Under the pieces are notes generated by a model, which searched no databases, was not told where the DNA came from, and saw only the letters and a list, made by a program, of their open reading frames with translations. Of a stretch of DNA of 64,000 nucleotides, positions 8,674 to 19,927 are shown one piece after another (the stretch's first letter is position 1; every line of letters starts with the position of its first letter). The translations under genes were made by a program, and so were the position numbers. Source of the DNA: Ignavibacteria bacterium (GTDB lineage Bacteria > Bacteroidota > Ignavibacteria > UBA10030 > SZUA-254); assembly GCA_016178595.1 (NCBI GenBank), contig JACOSY010000020.1:1-64000 (forward strand). Direction: 5' to 3'.

Positions 8674-8702
8674 TTGACTTCAGAATAAAAAGTTCGTATA
8701 TT
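8674..8702 (+). promoter_or_regulatory. Predicted rRNA operon promoter
   Basis: TTGACT at 8674-8679 and TATATT at 8697-8702 have a 17-bp spacer, about 180 bp upstream of 16S. The following leader carries a small hairpin with a T run (8729-8763) and a boxA-like element (8769). The region 8476-8670 shows no gene. Confidence 0.7.
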
Positions 8703-8728
8703 GATACCCCACTTTGAATGTGGTAATT

Positions 8729-8763
8729 CCGATCCACAAATTCACCGGATCGGGATTTTTTTC
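8729..8763 (+). terminator. Terminator-like hairpin in the rRNA leader
   Basis: The stem CCGATCC (8729-8735) pairs with GGATCGG (8747-8753), followed by a run of seven T. It lies between the predicted rRNA promoter and 16S. It may therefore act as an attenuator overcome by antitermination, or simply terminate larC readthrough. Confidence 0.5.
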
Positions 8764-8768
8764 TCAAG

Positions 8769-8781
8769 TGTTCTTTGAAAA
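8769..8781 (+). promoter_or_regulatory. boxA-like antitermination site, 16S leader
   Basis: TGTTCTTTGAAAA matches the general boxA form (TGCTCTTTAACA in E. coli). The core GTTCTTTGA recurs in front of 23S at 10765-10773. It is the expected binding site for a NusB/NusE antitermination complex on rRNA transcripts. Confidence 0.6.
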
Positions 8782-8880
8782 ATAGTGTGCATAGCTCTAA
8801 GTCAGCTTTTGCAGATCTTCAACCTATTCCGTTTTTGACGGAATAACAGTATCAGGCTCGAAGTTGAAAGTGTAGAACTT

Positions 8881-10421
<1,541 letters not shown>

Positions 10422-10556
10422 AGCTTTTCCTGCCGAAAAGTAGGAAAGCGCTTCGAGTGAAGAAAGATTTGCGACTGCTTACTGGACTATGCACACTTTT
10501 TTCATAATATTTTTTTGCGTACGTTCTTTTCCATCCATTTTGAATTCCTTCAAACT

Positions 10557-10630
<74 letters not shown>

Positions 10631-10663
10631 CAACAAGGCGTGGTTTCTATCTGCACCTGCTAC

Positions 10664-10736
10664 GGGGCTGTAGCTCAGTTGGGAGAGCATCTGGTTTGCA
10701 ACCAGAGGGTCGAGGGTTCGAATCCCTTCAGCTCCA
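10664..10736 (+). tRNA. tRNA-Ala (TGC)
   Basis: A 73-nt cloverleaf. The acceptor stem GGGGCTG pairs with CAGCTCC with one G-T pair, the anticodon TGC is at 10697-10699, and the T arm is GAGGGTTCGAATCCCTTC. CCA is not encoded. The Ile-Ala pair is the classical spacer arrangement. Confidence 0.97.
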
Positions 10737-10763
10737 CGAGTATTGATCGGAACATTGATCAAT

Positions 10764-10777
10764 AGTTCTTTGACATA
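10764..10777 (+). promoter_or_regulatory. boxA-like antitermination site, 23S leader
   Basis: AGTTCTTTGACATA shares the GTTCTTTGA core with the site in the 16S leader. It follows a hairpin (TATTGATC/GATCAATA) just after tRNA-Ala. Confidence 0.5.
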
Positions 10778-10912
10778 CTTGAAGAGTCTGTCTATCAGTA
10801 GACGGCAGTAGTTGTCTAAGTTCCGCCAATGGCGGAACCAATGGACGAACAAACCCATCGAACGTAGACTACTAACACAATCCAATAAAATGTTCTTTCC
10901 GAATTTTATTAT

Positions 10913-10979
10913 TGATGCATCATAGAATTACCCGTCAAAGGCGGGTGACATCTGACTGTGTGAATCAATAAAGATTTTT

Positions 10980-10986
<7 letters not shown>
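10913..10986 (+). other. 5' arm of the 23S processing stem
   Basis: This stretch pairs with 14038-14105 beyond the 3' end of 23S. TGAATCAATAAA and GGTTAAG face CTTAACC and TTTATTGATTCA, and farther out GTCAAAGGCG, GACATC and GATGCATC face CGCCTTTGAC, GATGTC and GATGCATC. Such long stems are the normal RNase III substrate that releases pre-23S rRNA. Confidence 0.75.
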
Positions 10987-14046
<3,060 letters not shown>

Positions 14047-14166
14047 TTATTTTTTATTGATTCACCAGCGATGTCGCTCGCCTTTGACAGGTCGGGATGC
14101 ATCATCGTGAACGAACATTGATTGTAGTAGTAGCGGCGCTACAACGCCACAGACCCTTCCAAGTTT

Positions 14167-14285
14167 TTCTGGCGACTATACCGCGGGTGAAACTCCTCTT
14201 CCCATACCGAACAGAGCAGATAAGCCCCGCAGGGCCGATGGTACTATACTGGTGACGGTATGGGAGAGTAGGTCGTTGCCAGGAG
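14167..14285 (+). rRNA. rrf: 5S ribosomal RNA
   Basis: About 119 nt. The terminal stem is TCTGGCGAC with GTTGCCAGGA. The conserved loop B/C segment CCCATACCGAACAGAGCAGATAAGC-type and the GGCCGATGGTACTATACTG block are recognisable. Its last ~65 nt recur as repeats elsewhere in the window (see 21707, 19369, 29969, 15199). Confidence 0.93.
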
Positions 14286-14294
14286 TTATTGTGA

Positions 14295-14331
14295 AATCCC
14301 ATCTCGAAGAAATTCGGGATGGGATTTTTTG
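14295..14331 (+). terminator. rrn terminator (module T1)
   Basis: The stem ATCCCATCTCGAA pairs with TTCGGGATGGGAT around a GAAA loop and is followed by six T. It is a textbook intrinsic terminator ten bases after 5S. Degenerate copies occur at 17053 and 23100 after other genes. Confidence 0.85.
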
Positions 14332-14332
14332 T

Positions 14333-14389
14333 GGTAGGACAGAAGTCCCCTTCTGTCCACACCGGACAGGACAGGAGTCCTGTCCTACC
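14333..14389. repeat. Palindromic module M, copy 1
   Basis: GGTAGGACAG at one end is the reverse complement of CTGTCCTACC at the other, and each half carries its own small hairpin (GGACAGAAGTCC, GGACTCCTGTCC type). The same element occurs at 15315, 17100, 21783, 23146 and 38592, making it a dispersed intergenic family. Confidence 0.8.
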
Positions 14390-14396
14390 GTATTAG

Positions 14397-14433
14397 AGCC
14401 TCGCTTGAATTCCAAGCGGGGCTTTTGTATTTT
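14397..14433 (+). promoter_or_regulatory. Module T2: hairpin with embedded promoter-like boxes
   Basis: GCCTCGCTTGAATTCCAAGCGGGGC folds into a hairpin followed by TTTTGTATTTT, which looks like a terminator. The same bases contain TTGAAT (14405-14410) and TATTTT (14428-14433) with a 17-bp spacer, so the element may also fire transcription into the HEPN-like gene at 14457. A near-identical copy precedes the FAD oxidoreductase at 21889. Confidence 0.55.
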
Positions 14434-14456
14434 CATAATTATTTGAGGATGGCGTC

Positions 14457-15152
14457 GTGGAAGAGAGAAATCTGACAAAGGAAGAACTTAGTGCAATGGA
14501 AATTGTTTACCAATTCATAGCGCAAGTAAACAATATTTATGCTCTTTATTTTGATACGTTGCATGGTCTACAGCAAATCCGAGCAGACTTGATTAGACGT
14601 CAAATCGATGAGGCAAACAAACATCCCCTAGAAGACCGCGAAAAAATTCTAGAAGAGTTTGATAAAGCTTGGTGGGGATATGTACACGGTCCCCCAACTT
14701 CTGACGAAAATTGGGATCTTCATAGCACGATGAAAGAATTCAAAAAGAGAAATGCCGATGGTGGATTGAACCAGAGGCTTCTGAGTAATCTCTGCTTGGC
14801 TACCATTTACCAGCTATGGGAAGATTATTACAGAGACAGAATTGCTGAGGCTTTCGGTGTAAGAGGCGCGCAAAGAAAAAACTCCGTTAGTAGTAATATG
14901 ATGGGAGATATTAGGCGTCTTCGGCATTCGATCATCCATCATAATGGTGTTGCGAAAAAAGAGATTCTCAAGAATCAGATATTAGAATGGTTCAAAGAGG
15001 GCGATGATATATTTATTGATCAGAATAAAATGCGTGAAATCGTTAATTACATTAGAGATGAATTTGAAATTCAAGTAACGAGAGAGAGAACAGACACATA
15101 TCGTTTCCATCGCTCTCCATCAAGCCTGAAACCACCAGACAAACCTCGGTAG
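14457..15152 (+). CDS. HEPN-like hypothetical protein
   Basis: 231 aa, predicted soluble and mostly helical. Start is GTG at 14457 with TTGAGGA eight bases upstream; the nearby ATG at 14449 is out of frame. Near residue 160 the segment DIRRLRHSIIHHNG contains R-x4-H (RHSIIH), the signature of HEPN-type ribonuclease helices found in toxins and defence proteins, and an upstream helix (NLCLATIYQLWEDYYRDRI) fits the HEPN pattern. This assignment is from the motif only. No antitoxin gene is adjacent. The base composition is more AT-rich than the neighbours, and the gene directly follows the rrn operon and its T2 module, so it may be an insertion. Confidence 0.65.
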   Translation: MEERNLTKEELSAMEIVYQFIAQVNNIYALYFDTLHGLQQIRADLIRRQIDEANKHPLEDREKILEEFDKAWWGYVHGPPTSDENWDLHSTMKEFKKRNADGGLNQRLLSNLCLATIYQLWEDYYRDRIAEAFGVRGAQRKNSVSSNMMGDIRRLRHSIIHHNGVAKKEILKNQILEWFKEGDDIFIDQNKMREIVNYIRDEFEIQVTRERTDTYRFHRSPSSLKPPDKPR

Positions 15153-15198
15153 GAATTTTGAAAGTAATACCTAAGAAGGGTTCTGAATTACATTCTGC

Positions 15199-15371
15199 GA
15201 GCAAAATATATCCGGTCGTTGCCTGTCCCAACTCAATAAATAAAACTCTGAAGGCGACGATTCTCCCACAGGGACGGCTTCGCCGGAATCGTCGCCTTCG
15301 CAAGGTTGGTTTTTGGGAGGACAGAAGTCCTCTTCTGTCCACACCGGACAGGACAGGAGTCCTGTCCTACC
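15199..15371 (+). repeat. Mosaic repeat: 5S-end fragment, long hairpin, module M
   Basis: It begins AAAATATATCCGGTCGTTGCC, matching the 19510-19530 copy and the 5S end GGTCGTTGCCAGG. It continues with a perfect 14-bp hairpin (GAAGGCGACGATTC at 15250-15263 against 15286-15299) and ends with module M (15315-15371). It fills the gap between the HEPN-like gene and the next promoter, and no gene is visible. Confidence 0.65.
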
Positions 15372-15391
15372 GATCATTTGCATTTCAGATA

Positions 15392-15420
15392 TTGCCGACA
15401 AATCAATAAAATATTATATT
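15392..15420 (+). promoter_or_regulatory. Predicted promoter of the BNR-MoaD pair
   Basis: TTGCCG at 15392 and TATATT at 15415 have a 17-bp spacer, about 100 bp upstream of the start at 15523. Confidence 0.45.
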
Positions 15421-15522
15421 GATTTTAGCTCGACACGTCTCCCGAAGCCATGCCGAGCACAACGTTAAAACTGATAATGGCTTCACCTTCAAGTCAAATA
15501 CCATAAAGAGAGGAGAGCTGCA

Positions 15523-16716
15523 ATGGCTGGAACCGGAGTACGAGTCTTGGTGGGGACGCGCAAGGGCGCGTTCGTCTTAACGTCGGACGGGAAACGCGAG
15601 AAGTGGGATGTCAGCGGTCCGCACTTTGGCGGCTGGGAAATCTACCACGTGAAAGGTTCCCCCGCCGATCCGAATCGGATATACGCGTCCCAGACAAGCG
15701 GATGGTTCGGACAAATCATTCAGCGTTCCGATGATGGGGGAAAATCGTGGTACCAACCCGGACTGAAACCCGGCGAGCCAACGAAGTCGCCGGAGGGCAT
15801 GCAAATCGGAGAGAGTAACAAGTTCGTCTACGACACATCACCCGGAAGCGGCAAGCCGTTGACCACACACCAGTGGTACGACGGCACGCAACATCCGTGG
15901 GAGTTCAAGCGCGTATGGCATCTCGAGCCTTCGCTCACCGATCCTGATACCGTCTATGCGGGCGTCGAGGACGCCGCAATCTTCCGCACGACCGACGGCG
16001 GGAAAAACTGGCACGAACTTGCCGGGCTTCGCGGCCACGGATCCGGACCGAAGTGGTCACCCGGTGCGGGCGGCATGGGTCTCCACACAATTCTTCTCGA
16101 TCCCAAAAATCCCCGACGCATGTACGCGGCAATCTCCTCGGCAGGCACGTTCCGGACCGATGACGGCGGCACAACGTGGAAGCCGATCAACCGCGGTCTC
16201 CGTTCTCAATACATCCCTGACCCGAATGCCGAGGTCGGGCACTGTGTTCATCGTATCGCAATGAGCCGATCGAAGCCTGACACACTCTTCATGCAAAAGC
16301 ACTGGGACGTCATGCGCACCGACGATGCCGGCGAATCGTGGCGCGAGGTGAGCGGTAATTTGCCGACCGACTTTGGGTTCGTTGTCGACGTTCACGCGCA
16401 CGAGCCCGAGACCATCTATGTCGTCCCGATCAAGAGCGACTCGGAACACTACCCGCCCGACGGCAAGCTCCGCGTCTATCGGAGCCGCACCGGCGGGAAC
16501 GACTGGGAGGCGCTTACCAACGGCCTGCCGCAGCGCGACTGCTACGTCAACGTGCTGCGCGACGCCATGACTGTCGATACGCTCGATCCGTGCGGCATCT
16601 ATTTCGGCACGACCGGCGGACAGGTGTATGCCTCCTCGAACGCGGGAGACCGCTGGTTTCCGATCGTGAGGGATTTGCCCCCCGTACTTTCCGTCGAGGT
16701 GCAGGCACTGGCATGA
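15523..16716 (+). CDS. BNR/Asp-box beta-propeller protein (sialidase-like fold)
   Basis: 397 aa with no signal peptide, so probably cytoplasmic. At least five Asp-box type repeats are visible ([40 protein letters not shown]), each preceded by a strand of the type [DN]-P-x-x-[IM]-Y-A. This is the propeller seen in sialidases and sortilin. The catalytic Arg triad and Tyr/Glu of true sialidases are not recognisable, so enzymatic sialidase activity is not claimed. The start is preceded by AGAGAGGAGAG. Its stop overlaps the MoaD-like gene (ATGA), so the two proteins are probably made together. Confidence 0.82.
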   Translation: MAGTGVRVLVGTRKGAFVLTSDGKREKWDVSGPHFGGWEIYHVKGSPADPNRIYASQTSGWFGQIIQRSDDGGKSWYQPGLKPGEPTKSPEGMQIGESNKFVYDTSPGSGKPLTTHQWYDGTQHPWEFKRVWHLEPSLTDPDTVYAGVEDAAIFRTTDGGKNWHELAGLRGHGSGPKWSPGAGGMGLHTILLDPKNPRRMYAAISSAGTFRTDDGGTTWKPINRGLRSQYIPDPNAEVGHCVHRIAMSRSKPDTLFMQKHWDVMRTDDAGESWREVSGNLPTDFGFVVDVHAHEPETIYVVPIKSDSEHYPPDGKLRVYRSRTGGNDWEALTNGLPQRDCYVNVLRDAMTVDTLDPCGIYFGTTGGQVYASSNAGDRWFPIVRDLPPVLSVEVQALA

Positions 16717-17009
16717 TTCGCGTGGTGCTTCCATATCATCTGAAGAATCTTGCGCACGTCGATGGAGAGGTCGAGCTTTCCGTCCCAGGTGCAGCAACGG
16801 TGCGCTCGGTTATCGATGCCCTCGAGGTCCGCTACCCGATGCTGCGCGGTACGATCCGCGACCACGTGACGCGGGAGCGTCGCCCGTTCCTGCGGTTTTT
16901 TGTTTGCCAGGAGGATATTTCGCTCGACTCGCCGGATGTACCTCTCCCCGAACCTGTTGTTACAGGTGCAGAGCCATTCCTCATCATCGGTGCGATTGCG
17001 GGGGGATGA
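16713..17009 (+). CDS. MoaD/ThiS-like ubiquitin-fold sulfur carrier
   Basis: 98 aa. The protein has the beta-grasp pattern ([35 protein letters not shown]) and ends exactly in Gly-Gly, the residue pair that is adenylated and thiocarboxylated in sulfur carriers. It overlaps the upstream BNR propeller by 4 bp. No MoeB/ThiF-type activating enzyme and no other Moco or thiamin gene is nearby, so it is probably not the canonical MoaD. A role in a small dedicated sulfur-transfer or conjugation pathway with the propeller is inference. Confidence 0.85.
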   Translation: MIRVVLPYHLKNLAHVDGEVELSVPGAATVRSVIDALEVRYPMLRGTIRDHVTRERRPFLRFFVCQEDISLDSPDVPLPEPVVTGAEPFLIIGAIAGG

Positions 17010-17052
17010 TCCGAGCTGCGGGAGTTGCAGCCCTCACGCCTACGACTGATTG

Positions 17053-17163
17053 AAAACCCTATCTCGAAGAAATTCGGGATGGGATTTTTATTTTAAGATG
17101 GTAGGACAGAAGTCCTCTTCTTTCCATCGAGTGGACAGGACGTAGTCTCCGAAGGAGTCCTTC
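17053..17163 (+). repeat. Mosaic repeat: T1 terminator plus degraded module M
   Basis: CCCTATCTCGAAGAAATTCGGGATGGG and the T run (17053-17091) copy the rrn terminator T1 with a few changes. GGTAGGACAGAAGTCC onward (17100-17163) is a decayed module M. It lies between the convergent moaD-like and barrel genes and may work as their terminator. Confidence 0.65.
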
Positions 17164-17187
17164 TAAACTTGTAGGGAGGAAATGGTA

Positions 17188-17257
17188 CGGTACCCCTCTG
17201 CCATCTTGCGCAGTGTCTGCATCTCACCAAGTCTTACCATGTTGCAGAGGGGCACCG
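17188..17257. repeat. Long inverted repeat downstream of the barrel gene
   Basis: CGGTACCCCTCTGC (17188-17201) pairs with GCAGAGGGGCACCG (17244-17257) at 13 of 14 positions, with a 42-bp interior. No T run follows on either strand. It sits eight bases past the stop of the minus-strand gene, so it could stabilise that mRNA or be a small mobile palindrome. Confidence 0.5.
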
Positions 17258-17265
17258 TGATTCGT

Positions 17266-17877
17266 TCAGAAGCTAAAGTTGTACGAGATACCACCGCCGA
17301 TACCGACGTTACTCCATTCCTGACTTTCGAGTGAGTTACCGTTGTCTCGCTTGGAGAAAGTATGATCGTACTTCCCACGGATGTCGATGGCAACATCCTC
17401 GTTGACCTTGAAGCTCACGCCTGCAATTCCTTCCAAGCCGAAGCTTGTGGTCTTTTGTTCGTTGCCTGAGACGGTAATTGTGGTTCCGTCCTGCTGCCTG
17501 AGGTAATTGAATACCCCACCAGACGCACCAATGTATGGTTGTACAATGTTTGAATTGAGCAACTGACCGAAGTTATATGTTACTCCTCCAAGAACAGGTA
17601 TCGAGACAAGCTTCACTCCATCAGCCGATTGGTAGTTTGTCCATCCGTAACCTGATTCGACGTAGAGTGATGCGCCGGATCCAAGTCCGTATGCTACACT
17701 TCCGCCAAAGTACGGTCCAGCTTTCGAATCGGTGGAATTAGCACCGACCAGAATCGATCCGTCCGAGACCGCCCGGATGTTCAGCTTCTTTTCCGGTGCA
17801 ATCTGTGCGGAACCGACCGATACGATGAGTGCAACGAGTGCAACCATCGTGAGCGATATGTTGACAATGTTTTTCAT
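17266..17877 (-). CDS. Outer-membrane beta-barrel protein (OmpA/PorT-like)
   Basis: 203 aa. It has a signal peptide (MKNIVNISLTMVALVALIVS...GSAQ), alternating hydrophobic strands with Gly and aromatic girdle residues (YFGGSVAYGL, LYVESGYGWTNY, VGIGGGISYNFSF) and the terminal phenylalanine used by the BAM machinery. It is an eight-strand-type small barrel, role unknown. The start ATG is preceded by AAGGAGTAACATT on the minus strand. An inverted repeat TTGACA...TGTCAA (17924-17946) precedes it and may contain its -35. Confidence 0.82.
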   Translation of the reverse strand: MKNIVNISLTMVALVALIVSVGSAQIAPEKKLNIRAVSDGSILVGANSTDSKAGPYFGGSVAYGLGSGASLYVESGYGWTNYQSADGVKLVSIPVLGGVTYNFGQLLNSNIVQPYIGASGGVFNYLRQQDGTTITVSGNEQKTTSFGLEGIAGVSFKVNEDVAIDIRGKYDHTFSKRDNGNSLESQEWSNVGIGGGISYNFSF

Positions 17878-17963
17878 AATGTTACTCCTTGTTTTTGATT
17901 GTGATTGAATTATGTTTTCTTAATTGACAGTTTAGGGTCATGTCAAGGACTCATAAACTTTCC

Positions 17964-18356
17964 TCATTCGTTGGCATTCAATACTGCTTCTTCAAATTCC
18001 TTGTCGCGTATTGAATGAGAAATCATATCGCGTTCAATGAGATGAGGTTTGACCTTTTCGACAAGATGTCGTTTTGGAACAGCGCCGATAATCTGCTCGA
18101 CGACCTGTCCGTTCTTGAAGACCATCAGCGTTGGAATGCTTCGAATGCCGTATTGCATGGCAGTACGAGGATTTGCATCCACATCCATTTTTGCCACGTT
18201 CAGTTTGCCGTCATACTCGACGGCAAGCTCCTCAACGAAGGGTGCAATCATCTTGCATGGACCGCACCAGTCAGCCCAAAAATCAACCAGCACTGGCCGA
18301 TCAGCACTCAGTACTTCTTGCTCGAATTGTGCGTCAGTTATTATTCTCGGTTTCAT
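17964..18356 (-). CDS. trx: Thioredoxin
   Basis: 130 aa. DFWADWCGPCKM carries the redox pair Cys31-Cys34, and the cis-proline region reads IRSIPTLMVFKNG. This is a cytoplasmic protein-disulfide reductant. It has a C-terminal extension of roughly 20 residues beyond the usual fold (ERDMISHSIRDKEFEEAV). The ATG at 18356 is chosen because AAAGGGG lies just upstream; the longer frame to 18602 merely overlaps doxX. It lies 15 bp after doxX and is probably co-transcribed from the ArsR-controlled promoter. Confidence 0.95.
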   Translation of the reverse strand: MKPRIITDAQFEQEVLSADRPVLVDFWADWCGPCKMIAPFVEELAVEYDGKLNVAKMDVDANPRTAMQYGIRSIPTLMVFKNGQVVEQIIGAVPKRHLVEKVKPHLIERDMISHSIRDKEFEEAVLNANE

Positions 18357-18370
18357 AGAAATTGCCCCTT

Positions 18371-18811
18371 TCAAGCGGTCACTTGTTGTCTGCTCTGCAC
18401 ACCTTGTGCTAAACGAGCTTTCAGCAGGACATCCAGGCTCAAGGGTCCTGAGCCAAAGTGTGCGATGAGAAATGCGCTGCCCAACATTGTGAGGTTCTTC
18501 ATGAACATCACCTGCTGCATCCGTGCCATCATCGGGTCCGTTACAGCCCAGAAGTTGTGCAACATAACCGTGACCGGCACGAGGAACAACACCAGCAGCC
18601 ATGCACCATATTTGGCTTTGTACCCCAGCGCCACGCTAAGACCTCCCAAGAGCGCCATAACCCCGGAGAGCGGAACTGCGATCGAAGCCAACGGCACACC
18701 TTGAGCAGCAGCATAGCCGATCGTCTGTTCCGAAAAATGGCCGAAACTTGCCATCACGAAGATTGACGAATAAAAAATTCTTCCTAATAATACAATGTAC
18801 TTCATAACCAT
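18371..18811 (-). CDS. DoxX-family membrane protein
   Basis: About 146 aa with four predicted membrane helices. The N-terminal helix LLGRIFYSSIFVMASFGHF matches the DoxX family 'GR...F...G..H' pattern. DoxX proteins are small inner-membrane proteins linked to quinone or thiol redox chemistry. ATG 18811 or 18805 is served by AGGAG. It is the first gene of a doxX-trx unit whose promoter is overlapped by predicted ArsR sites. Confidence 0.85.
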   Translation of the reverse strand: MVMKYIVLLGRIFYSSIFVMASFGHFSEQTIGYAAAQGVPLASIAVPLSGVMALLGGLSVALGYKAKYGAWLLVLFLVPVTVMLHNFWAVTDPMMARMQQVMFMKNLTMLGSAFLIAHFGSGPLSLDVLLKARLAQGVQSRQQVTA

Positions 18812-18843
18812 GATCTCCTTTCTTTTGATTGAATGAATTAAAA

Positions 18844-18890
18844 ATACATTGATATATCTAAATATAGAAATGTATCGATATATTGAACAA
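18844..18890 (-). promoter_or_regulatory. doxX promoter with predicted ArsR operator
   Basis: On the minus strand, TTGTTC (18885-18890) and TATATT (18861-18866) form a promoter with an 18-bp spacer. The region holds TATCGATATATTGAA (18873-18887) and ATACATTGATATAT (18844-18857). Both sequences also occur in front of the arsR gene (19178-19206), the second one inverted, which marks them as half-sites for the same regulator. Confidence 0.6.
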
Positions 18891-18896
18891 AAAAAA

Positions 18897-19178
18897 TCAT
18901 CGCTTTGTAGACACAGAAACCAACTCGGTAAATTCTTTAAGCACTTCTTTATTGACGGTAATAATCACGTGCCGACCATTTTTATCCGCATTGAGAAGCC
19001 CCGCATCAACCAACACTTTGATGTGGTGGGAAACGGTGGGCTGTGAGAGGCACGCGACGTTGATCGCATCGCCGCAAGTGACGCTGCCGCGTTTGGCAAT
19101 ATCCTGCAATATTCTCACCCTCGTCTTGTCAGACAGCGCTTTTGCAATCTTAACAATATGATCTTCAGAAGTCTTCAT
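18897..19178 (-). CDS. ArsR/SmtB-family transcriptional repressor
   Basis: 93 aa. The winged helix reads ALSDKTRVRILQDI, then SVTCGDAI...CLSQPTVSHHIKVLVDAGLL (recognition helix) and the wing ADKNGRHVIITV. A CxxC metal box is absent. Two cysteines (in SVTCGDA and NVACLSQ) near residues 35-43 could instead form a thiol switch, as in BigR/YgaV-type or redox-sensing members, which suits the doxX-thioredoxin neighbours. The start ATG has no Shine-Dalgarno sequence, and the -10 ends 13 bp before it. It is probably autoregulated. Confidence 0.9.
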   Translation of the reverse strand: MKTSEDHIVKIAKALSDKTRVRILQDIAKRGSVTCGDAINVACLSQPTVSHHIKVLVDAGLLNADKNGRHVIITVNKEVLKEFTELVSVSTKR

Positions 19179-19220
19179 ATCGATATATTGAAATATATCA
19201 ATGTATTATTTAAAAGTCAA
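19176..19220 (-). promoter_or_regulatory. arsR promoter and operator
   Basis: On the minus strand, TTGACT (19215-19220) and TATATT (19192-19197) have a 17-bp spacer. The -10 is embedded in the dyad TTGAAATATATCAA and in TATCGATATATTGAA (19178-19192), which is repeated exactly upstream of doxX. The transcript would begin within a few bases of the start codon. Confidence 0.65.
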
Positions 19221-19368
19221 GTACTTTTTATTCTTTTTTTGTACATGGCAATATATATTGACGCAAAAGAGATTACAGACGGATCCAGTTTAACGATACC
19301 AGTAATATATATCGCCCCTGAAGCTTTGTAGCAATGATGGAGGCTAAAAAATTGCGTTGATCTATGGT

Positions 19369-19676
19369 AAGTTTTTGCGCTACAGACCAGATAGGCTCCC
19401 GACGTAGTCGGGACCGATGGTACTTATGGGCGACGGTCCCGCCAAGAACAGGCGGGATTTCGTGCTGCAAAAAGGCACCACTCAATATGGGAGTCCCGCA
19501 TACGCAGGATAAAATCCGGTCGTTGCCAGTCCCAATCTGACTGAACTTAGCTCTCTTTGCTAAGTTCATTGTTGAATTGAGGATCCCGCTGAAAGCGGGA
19601 GAGTTATTTTGAACTCGCCGCTTTTTGGCGGGGAGTTGTTGTTAAGAGCCTTGCTCGAATCTGAGCGGGGCTTTTC
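19369..19676 (+). repeat. Degenerate 5S-derived mosaic with several hairpins and T2-like end
   Basis: AAGTTTTT, CAGATAGGCTCCCGA, GGACCGATGGTACTTATGGG, CGACGGT, TATGGGAG and CCGGTCGTTGCCAG follow the order of the 5S gene with short insertions between them (19369-19531). Then come three hairpins (TGAACTTAGC/GCTAAGTTCA, ATCCCGCT/AGCGGGA, AACTCGCC/GGCGGGGAGTT) and a T2-like end AGAGCCTTGCTCGAATCTGAGCGGGGC (19646-19671). The remainder of the 750-bp gap shows no convincing gene. Confidence 0.6.
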
Positions 19677-19793
19677 TTTCTATCCCATAGCGCGCGAGTT
19701 GACTATGTGTGGAGAGGGTACTATATTTACATACCGCTTTTCCTTGATCATAATCACAAAAAATTCTAATTTGAGACTTCTGAAAAATGATAG

Positions 19794-19863
19794 GAGAGGC
19801 ATTCTTGCCTGTCAGAAACATTATTATTCAACTCAATTTCGACAGACAGGAATGTCTGTCCCA
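19794..19863. repeat. Imperfect palindrome, possibly a diverged module M
   Basis: GGAGAGGCATTCTTGCCTGTC is followed after a 35-bp AT-rich stretch by GACAGACAGGAATGTCTGTCCCA. The layout recalls module M (outer arms with a hairpin in each half), but the sequence differs. Confidence 0.35.
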
Positions 19864-19927
19864 CTGAAATTGACAATATTTCAAATGTCTTAATTCACTA
19901 ACTCAAACATTTTAAGGAGTGATTCTT

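Noticed and set aside
15523-16716. Active sialidase
   Set aside because: Asp-boxes show only the propeller fold; the catalytic Arg triad, Tyr and Glu could not be recognised.
19609-19893. 94-codon plus-strand frame
   Set aside because: It runs through the T2-like hairpin and a palindrome, lacks a ribosome-binding site and shows no protein-like pattern.
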